DNA of 64,000 nt. Source: Psoroptes ovis (Eukaryota; Arthropoda; Arachnida; Sarcoptiformes; Psoroptidae). This document shows, in pieces, positions 58,010-64,000 of the stretch. The stretch lies in NCBI GenBank assembly GCA_002943765.1, contig PQWQ01000011.1:1612001-1676000 (forward strand). The letters are read 5' to 3'. The notes below the pieces were generated by a model. That model was not told where the DNA came from. It searched no databases and saw only the letters and a program-made list of their open reading frames with translations. The translations under genes and the position numbers were made by a program. How positions within the stretch are numbered: the first letter of the stretch is position 1; each line of letters begins with the position of its first letter.

Positions 58010-60345
58010 ATGGCATCAACATCATCAACAACAACACCGACTTCAAATCAAGCAACATCGATTCGTGCTAATCGTCGTTTTTACCGGGCTGATTCAATAC
58101 CATTAGGTGATCATGGTATTTCGGCTGAACATGAAAATAAATGGTGTTTTGAAGTTGCTTGGGAAGTTGTTAATAAAGGTTAGAGCTCTTGATCATGTTT
58201 GAAATTTCAAATTTTAAAAATTTATTTAATTAAAATAGTTGGCGGTATTCATACCGTAATACGTACCAAAGCTCAAACATCAGTCGAAGAATTGGGTAAT
58301 CGTTATTTTATGATTGGCCCATATATGGAACATATGGTACGTACCGAAGTTGAAATTAATGAAGAACCAGCTGAGAAATTCCTACGTGAAACAATTGAAA
58401 TATTTCGTGATCATGGAATTAAAGTCGTATTTGGCCATTGGCTAATTGATGGTTATCCGGCAGTCATTTTATTTGACATTGGTTCAGCTGCATATAAATT
58501 AGATGAATGGAAACATAATTTTTATGAAGTAACACACATTGGGATACCACATTTAGATCGTGAATGTAATGATGCATTAATACTTGGTTATTGTGTTGTT
58601 TGGTTTTTGGAAGAATGTTATCGAAGGATTAAAGAATATTATGACACGCCATTGATGGTTGCACAATTTCATGAATGGCAAGCCGGTGTTGGTTTGATAC
58701 TATGTCGTACAAGACACTTGGATGTGGCTACAGTTTTCACAACACATGCAACATTACTTGGAAGATATTTATGTGCCGGTAATGTTGATTTCTATAATAA
58801 TCTCGATAAATTTCATTTAGATCGTGAAGCTGGTAATCGTCAAATTTATCACCGTTATTGTATGGAACGTGCTGCTGCACATTCTGCACATGTTTTCACT
58901 ACGGTTTCCGATATAACAGCTATGGAAGCTGAACATCTGCTGAAACGCAAACCATGTCTCATTACACCGAATGGTTTAAATGTTCAAAAATTTAGTGCCA
59001 TACATGAATTTCAAAATTTGCATGCATTAGCCAAAGAAAAAATACATAAATTTATTCGTGGACATTTTTATGGTCATTATGATTTTGATCTGGATAAAAC
59101 GCTTTATTTTTTCATTGCCGGTCGATATGAATTCAGTAATAAAGGTGCCGATCTATTTATTGAATCATTAGCACGTCTTAATCATTATCTCAAAGTAATT
59201 TCAATTGATATATTTTATTGAGTTTAATTTTCTAAAATTTTTTTTTATTATTTACGAAAAATAGTCAAGCCATAGTGATGTTACTGTGATCGCATTTTTA
59301 ATATTTCCAGGCAAAACAAATAATTTCAATGTTGAATCATTGCATGGACAAGCCATAGCTAAACAATTACAAGAAACTGTTGATGAAGTACAAGAAAATA
59401 TTGGTAAACGATTGTTTGATATTTTGCTAAGAGGCCGTCTGCCAGGTCCATCTGACCTGATGAAACAAGAAGATATTGTCGAGCTCAAACGTTGCATTTA
59501 TGCTTCGAATCGTTCCACATTACCACCGGTTATTACACATAATATGCAAGATGATGCATCTGATTTAGTATTACAACATATTCGCCGAACTAAATTATTC
59601 AATAATCGTTCGGATCGTGTCAAAATCATATTTCATCCTGAATTTCTTAATTCAACTAGTCCATTGTTTCCGATCAGTTATGATCAATTCGTAAGAGGTT
59701 GCCATTTGGGCGTATTTCCTTCATATTATGAACCATGGGGTTATACACCAGCTGAATGTACTGTTATGGGTATTCCATCGATCACAACCAATTTATCTGG
59801 TTTTGGTTGCTTTATTCAAGAACATGTTGCCGATCCAATTTCTTATGGTGTTTATATTGTTGATCGTTTGCATAAAAATCCTGAAGAAAGTGTACAACAA
59901 TTAGCACAATATATGTTTGATTTTACTTGTTTAACGCGAAGACAACGAATCATTCAACGTAATCGTACTGAACGTCTTTCTGATTTGCTGGATTGGAGAA
60001 ATCTTGGCATTGTAAGCATTCTTTAATTGTTATTATCAATTATAAATACTAATTCTTCCCAACCCTATTAAACAGTATTATCGTAAAGCACGACAATTGG
60101 CATTGCATCGTATACATCCAGAAATTATGACTGAAGATGGTACAATAGCAACATTTAATTTTCCGAAACCATTTTCAGCTCCAGCAACACCAGCATCATC
60201 ACGTGCACCATCACCAGTATCCACTGATGATGAAGGTGATGATAATGATAGCATTCATTCAGATATTGAACGTGATATATTAAGCAATGATACTGAATCA
60301 ATTAAATCAATGGATAAAATAGTTTCATCATCTAGTAAATCATGA
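58010..60345 (+). CDS. GYS: Glycogen synthase, 4 exons
   Basis: Exons 58010-58178, 58239-59194, 59265-60011 and 60076-60345 join into 713 aa (human GYS1 737), GT3-fold glycosyltransferase. KVGGIHTVIRTKA near residue 57 spans the first splice and is the UDP-glucose-binding loop. Further blocks: RYFMIGPYMEHMVRTEVE, GHWLIDGYPAVILFD, AQFHEWQAGVGL, TTHATLLGRYLCAG and NGLNVQKF. The catalytic E-x7-E is in PSYYEPWGYTPAECTVMG (about 531 and 539). The glucose-6-phosphate-sensing Arg cluster is TRRQRIIQRNRTERLSDLLDW. N-terminal YRADSIPL and C-terminal SSRAPSPVSTDDEGDD sit where inhibitory phosphosites occur in vertebrates, so regulation by phosphorylation is likely. The cytosolic enzyme extends glycogen with glucose from UDP-glucose. 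Confidence 0.97.
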
Positions 60346-60452
60346 TTTTAAAAACAATTTATATAATTTAAAATTGATAATAAAAAATTTTATTTATTTT
60401 TGCTTTCTAATTAAGGTGAAAAAAATTGAATTTTGGTTAGAAATTTCTATTT

Positions 60453-61466
60453 TTAAAATGGATAATTGGTCAAATGTGGCCCCAATGAGAATGGACAAGT
60501 TCGATAATTTTGATCCAGCGATAATAATTCATTCAAATCTTCTTCAGTTAATTGGAAATCAAATACATCCATATTCGATTTGATTCTCTCCAGACGTACA
60601 CTTTTCGGTATAACCATTATGCCACGATCAATAGCAAAACGTATCAATATTTGACCAGAATTTTTATTATATTTTTCAGCCAAACGTTTGACAACAGGAT
60701 CGTTGAGTATGTCTTTTTTCTTTTCATCGGGGAAATATGTTGAACCAGGATTAGCTAATGGGGAATAAGCTGTCAAAACGACACCATGTTCAGCACAAAA
60801 TTTGCGCAACTTCTCTTGATTCAAATATGGATGACATTCGACTTGATTGACCACCGGTTTTATTCGTGAATTATTCAATACACGTTCCAATTGTTGTTCA
60901 TTAAAATTTGAAACACCAATCGATTTGATTAATCCTTGATCAACAAGCAATTCTAAAGCTTGATATGCTTCAAGATAATCGATTTTTCCATCAATTAATT
61001 TACCATCAGAATCTTTTGGGAACAAGTCATCATCAACTTGTGCAAAACTCATAGGCCAATGTATCAATACTAAATCAAGATATTCAAGTTGTAATTGTTT
61101 AAGAATTTTATCCACACAAATCGGTACACGATCTTTTCGATAATAAGTTAGCCAAATTTTTGATGTGACATATAATTCTTCACGTTTCAACTAATTCAAA
61201 AGGGAAATATTGTAAATCAGTCGAATAAATTCAATGAAAAATCAAATTAGACTTACCAAACCAGCATCAATGCATTCAGCGATTGCTTTACCAATTTCTT
61301 CTTGATTTTGATAAACATAAGCACAATCTAAATGACGATAACCATGCTCTAATGCACCTTTAACAGCACGATAAACTGAACCATCAGGTGGTGATTGCCA
61401 AGTGCCAAGACCAAAAATCGGGAATTTTTGTCCATTATTGAATGTTACAAATTTTGAATCGGCCAT
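60453..61466 (-). CDS. Aldo-keto reductase (AKR1-like), 2 exons
   Basis: Exons 61257-61466 and 60453-61190 (66-nt intron), 315 aa, the usual AKR length. N-terminus MADSKFVTFNNGQKFPIFGL; GTWQSP; the catalytic tetrad is D47, Y52 (HLDCAYVY), K81 (TSKIW) and H114 (VLIHWPM). NADPH-binding blocks: GVSNFNEQQL, VNQVECHPYL, YSPLANPGS and the late VIPKSVRLERIKSN. All residues expected for activity are present. The family reduces aldehydes and ketones with NADPH in the cytosol; the exact substrate cannot be told. Convergent with glycogen synthase, 107 bp between stops. Confidence 0.95.
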
Positions 61467-62218
61467 TTCTTTAATTTTTTCAAAGCCTCAAAAGTAATGA
61501 GAAATTTAAATAATTTGAAATAAACAAATAAACAAATGAATGAAAAATAAATCAAAATCTATTTATATATATGAAACTAAGAGCTTATTTTGAATGACAA
61601 ACATTTATTTATGTAATCATCAAATTCAACGAATAGTTGAACAAAAATGACAGAAATTTCTCGATTAAATTTCAATTTTTAATATTTGAAAAATAAGTAT
61701 TCAATTTATCAGTGTACTCATCGACTAAATTTTGAAAAAATGAAAATAAATGAAAACCATAGCAACTCTATGGATGATGATCATACAAATTATTTTAAAT
61801 CAATTATTTGTTTTGATTTTTGAATGGATAAATTATTATTATTAAAAATCGATATTTTTATTATTTTTTCTTCGAAAAACATTAAAAGAAGAATTATTTG
61901 AAATAAACAGATTACCTTTGAGAAATTTACGGAATGACAATCTGAATTGATTTAGTTTGAAATGAACTTAAATGAAAATAATGTTTTTAAAAGTGATTGG
62001 TTGGTTGGTGGTGTGCTGCGCTGGTGTTGGCATCGAATGACAGTGTTTTGAAGCGAGAAAAAAAAACATGGAGTTTTCAAGCTTTAGGCTTTAGATGCTT
62101 TAAGGCTTGAAATTTAAGCAAAAAATAAAAAATGTGGCTAAATAGTGGCTGTATTTACAATACATTTTGATACAGGCATATACTTCTAGCATCTTGAATG
62201 AATTCATTGATTTTTAGC
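61467..62218. other. Intergenic stretch
   Basis: AT-rich 5' flank of the aldo-keto reductase and 3' flank of the seven-TM gene. No feature seen beyond a TGGTTGGTTGG-type run near 62000. Confidence 0.6.
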
Positions 62219-64000
62219 TTAAAATTGTTTTTGTTTTGTTTTCTGATTACTGATATTTGATTTATCCGAAATTTTTCGACAATATTTACAGCGATAATAT
62301 TTTCTTTTTTGTGGCTGTTGTTGCTGTCGTTGTCGTCGATGTTTTTTGATCATCAATACTTTTGATCGTTGCCTGCTTTTACTATGATTGTTCGCTTGAT
62401 TTCTTCGTCGATATCTTATCGAATCAAATGTTTTCAATGATGATATCGACGAAATGGTCGATGCCTTTTCCGATAGTAATGAGCTTGGAATATTATCATT
62501 ATTAATACATGAAAATCCATAGGAAATGTTTCCGATTTTTGACCATAATTGCCATATGATTGATAATATTGTTATGAATAAAAATAATATAAATGTTGAT
62601 AAATCTAAAAGAAAACAAATAATCAATGGATAAATGATAATTTCATAAAATGAATGCGAATAACATTACCATTCTTGGTTAAATTTATTAAATCAACAAA
62701 TGGATATATTCTGATTATGTGATAATGATTATGTAGCCAAAAATTATAAATAATACGAAATAATGTAAAATTTTTCAATAGGAAACAACAATCAAATAGT
62801 AATAATTGAACAAATACAGTGATGATCGATGTTGATAATGCACTCATCTAGAAGATTAAGAAATATATGAAAATTAAGGATTAATTTAAACCAGATCATG
62901 AAATTTACCCAAAATAAATCGATGAAATAAAACATTGATAAATGAAGAATCAAAATACCGAATATGAATGCAAAATTCAAATAAAGTTCTTGATGATATG
63001 GATTTTCATTATGATAATAATTAAATGTATGATCATTGAAACTCAGTAAATAAATATTAAACATAATAGCCATCAACCAAATGGATAATACAATTGAATG
63101 TAATGATAATGCCAGCCGTAGATTTCTTGACCATCTACAAAACAATGTCCACAACGATGACAAGATAATACTGATTATAAATGAATAAATTATATTCGTA
63201 TATGAATGATTTTGATCATTATTATTATTATTGGTAGGGTTGACAAACATATCGATATGCCATTTTGATGAAATGATTGTCAATAATGACAATGAAAACG
63301 TAAAGAATAATATAAAAGCAAAATAAAATATTTCTGAAAATAGAAAAAGGATTAAGGTCATTAATCTTATAAGAAACAATTGAATTCTTACCAAGAACAA
63401 AATAACGAAAGCCGATCAGTGAAACAATAATGGATAATAAGCCCATAAATACGAATAAAATAATTAAAATAATATCATCAAAATTTTGAATTGAATGATT
63501 ATAATGATTTGGAATATAAAATGATGAATGATGATTTCGGATGGTCGTCGAAGAATCATTTTTTAATTTTGCAATTATGCTAAAATAAATTGTTTGTTTT
63601 GAATTTGATTTAAAATATAACCTTAGTGGGGATATATTAGAATTTATTTTCGCTATTAACCAACAATGTTTATCTACCCATTCGTAATTTGACATCAGTA
63701 TTAAACGATGATAATATTCAATTTCATCATCATCTTCATCGTTATTATTATTCAAATTATAATTATTATCAACCGAATAATATGCATAGATTAAATATTC
63801 AATTTGTTTATGACTATCATGACCACATTGATCATTCCAATCATCATCAATTTCATAACCTAATGATGCATGTTGAAATGTTAAATAATTAATCAATGGG
63901 AATGGTGTTTGTTTTATGATAATAAATGGTGATATTTCTAATGGAAATTCAAGATTACAACCGCCTGGAATCGGTGCTATTCGACAAAATAATGATTTAA
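62219..64000 (-). CDS. Seven-TM receptor-like protein, 5' end outside the window
   Basis: Exons, 3' to 5': 62219-62604, 62670-62847, 62909-63333 and from 63392 to beyond 64000. Introns of 65, 61 and 58 nt, GT-AG; phases fit. The N-terminal part has Cys residues (CRIAPIPGGCNLE, DQCGHDSH, KHCWLI), many Asn, and looks lumenal/extracellular. Seven hydrophobic segments follow: LIILFVFMGLLSIIVSLIGF; YFAFILFFTFSLSLLTII; IIYSFIISIILSSLWTLF; VLSIWLMAIMFNIYLL; FAFIFGILILHLSMFYF; TSIITVFVQLLLF; FILFLFITILSIIWQLW. The cytosolic tail is basic and Gln/Arg-rich. An extracellular domain before seven TMs resembles the GPR180/TMEM145/GPR107 group, but I cannot confirm it. Other 7TM families are possible. Confidence 0.6.

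Noticed and set aside
1..64000. CRISPR arrays, bacterial operons, ribosome binding sites, rRNA genes
   Set aside because: The window is eukaryotic nuclear DNA; the repeated palindromes are transposons, not spaced repeats, and no rRNA or spliceosomal RNA sequence was recognised.

Overview
The window looks like nuclear DNA of a small-genome arthropod, most likely an acariform (astigmatid) mite. It is strongly AT-rich, introns are mostly 47-150 nt with GT-AG ends, genes are packed and often convergent or divergent, poly-Asn/Ser/Gln runs sit inside proteins, and one gene resembles the four-cysteine peritrophin-like proteins of dust mites. The species assignment is inference.

Layout. 0-4 kb: the 3' tail of an unrecognised plus-strand gene and a dead hAT transposon with target-site duplication. 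4-12 kb: FAD synthase (-), a C2H2 zinc-finger gene (+), an LYR-motif mitochondrial assembly factor (-), GPI transamidase subunit GAA1 (-) and the ubiquitin E2 variant UBE2V (+). 13-16 kb: a secreted chitin-binding protein (+) and a four-TM membrane protein (-). 16-24 kb: no gene found, only small transposons and simple repeats. 24-30 kb: a 1164-aa coiled-coil protein, a four-TM protein and a small secreted acidic Thr-rich protein (all -). 31-33 kb: an array of duplicated very short exon-like units on the minus strand. 35-42 kb: a second secreted Thr-rich protein, mitochondrial acetoacetyl-CoA thiolase and a full-length ABCG-type transporter (all -). 42-48.7 kb: no firm gene. 48.7-55.3 kb: dynein light intermediate chain (-), a diverged carnitine acyltransferase (+), an intron-containing tRNA-Ala (-) and a LITAF-domain protein (-). 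58-64 kb: glycogen synthase (+), an aldo-keto reductase (-) and a seven-TM receptor-like protein running off the right edge (-).

Most genes are single-copy housekeeping functions with no operon-like logic; neighbours share only divergent promoters or convergent 3' ends. I joined exons by hand from GT-AG sites, and in each joined gene the frame closes exactly, with one stop. Recurrent structure outside genes comes from a family of about 80-bp near-perfect palindromes flanked by TA (11 copies, mariner-type ends, two of them inside introns), a second small inverted-repeat family (2 copies), the hAT remnant, and the 31-33 kb duplicated array. The least explained part of the window is that array; other points to check are the double-length ABCG transporter, the acyltransferase lacking expected carnitine-binding motifs, and the intron in tRNA-Ala.
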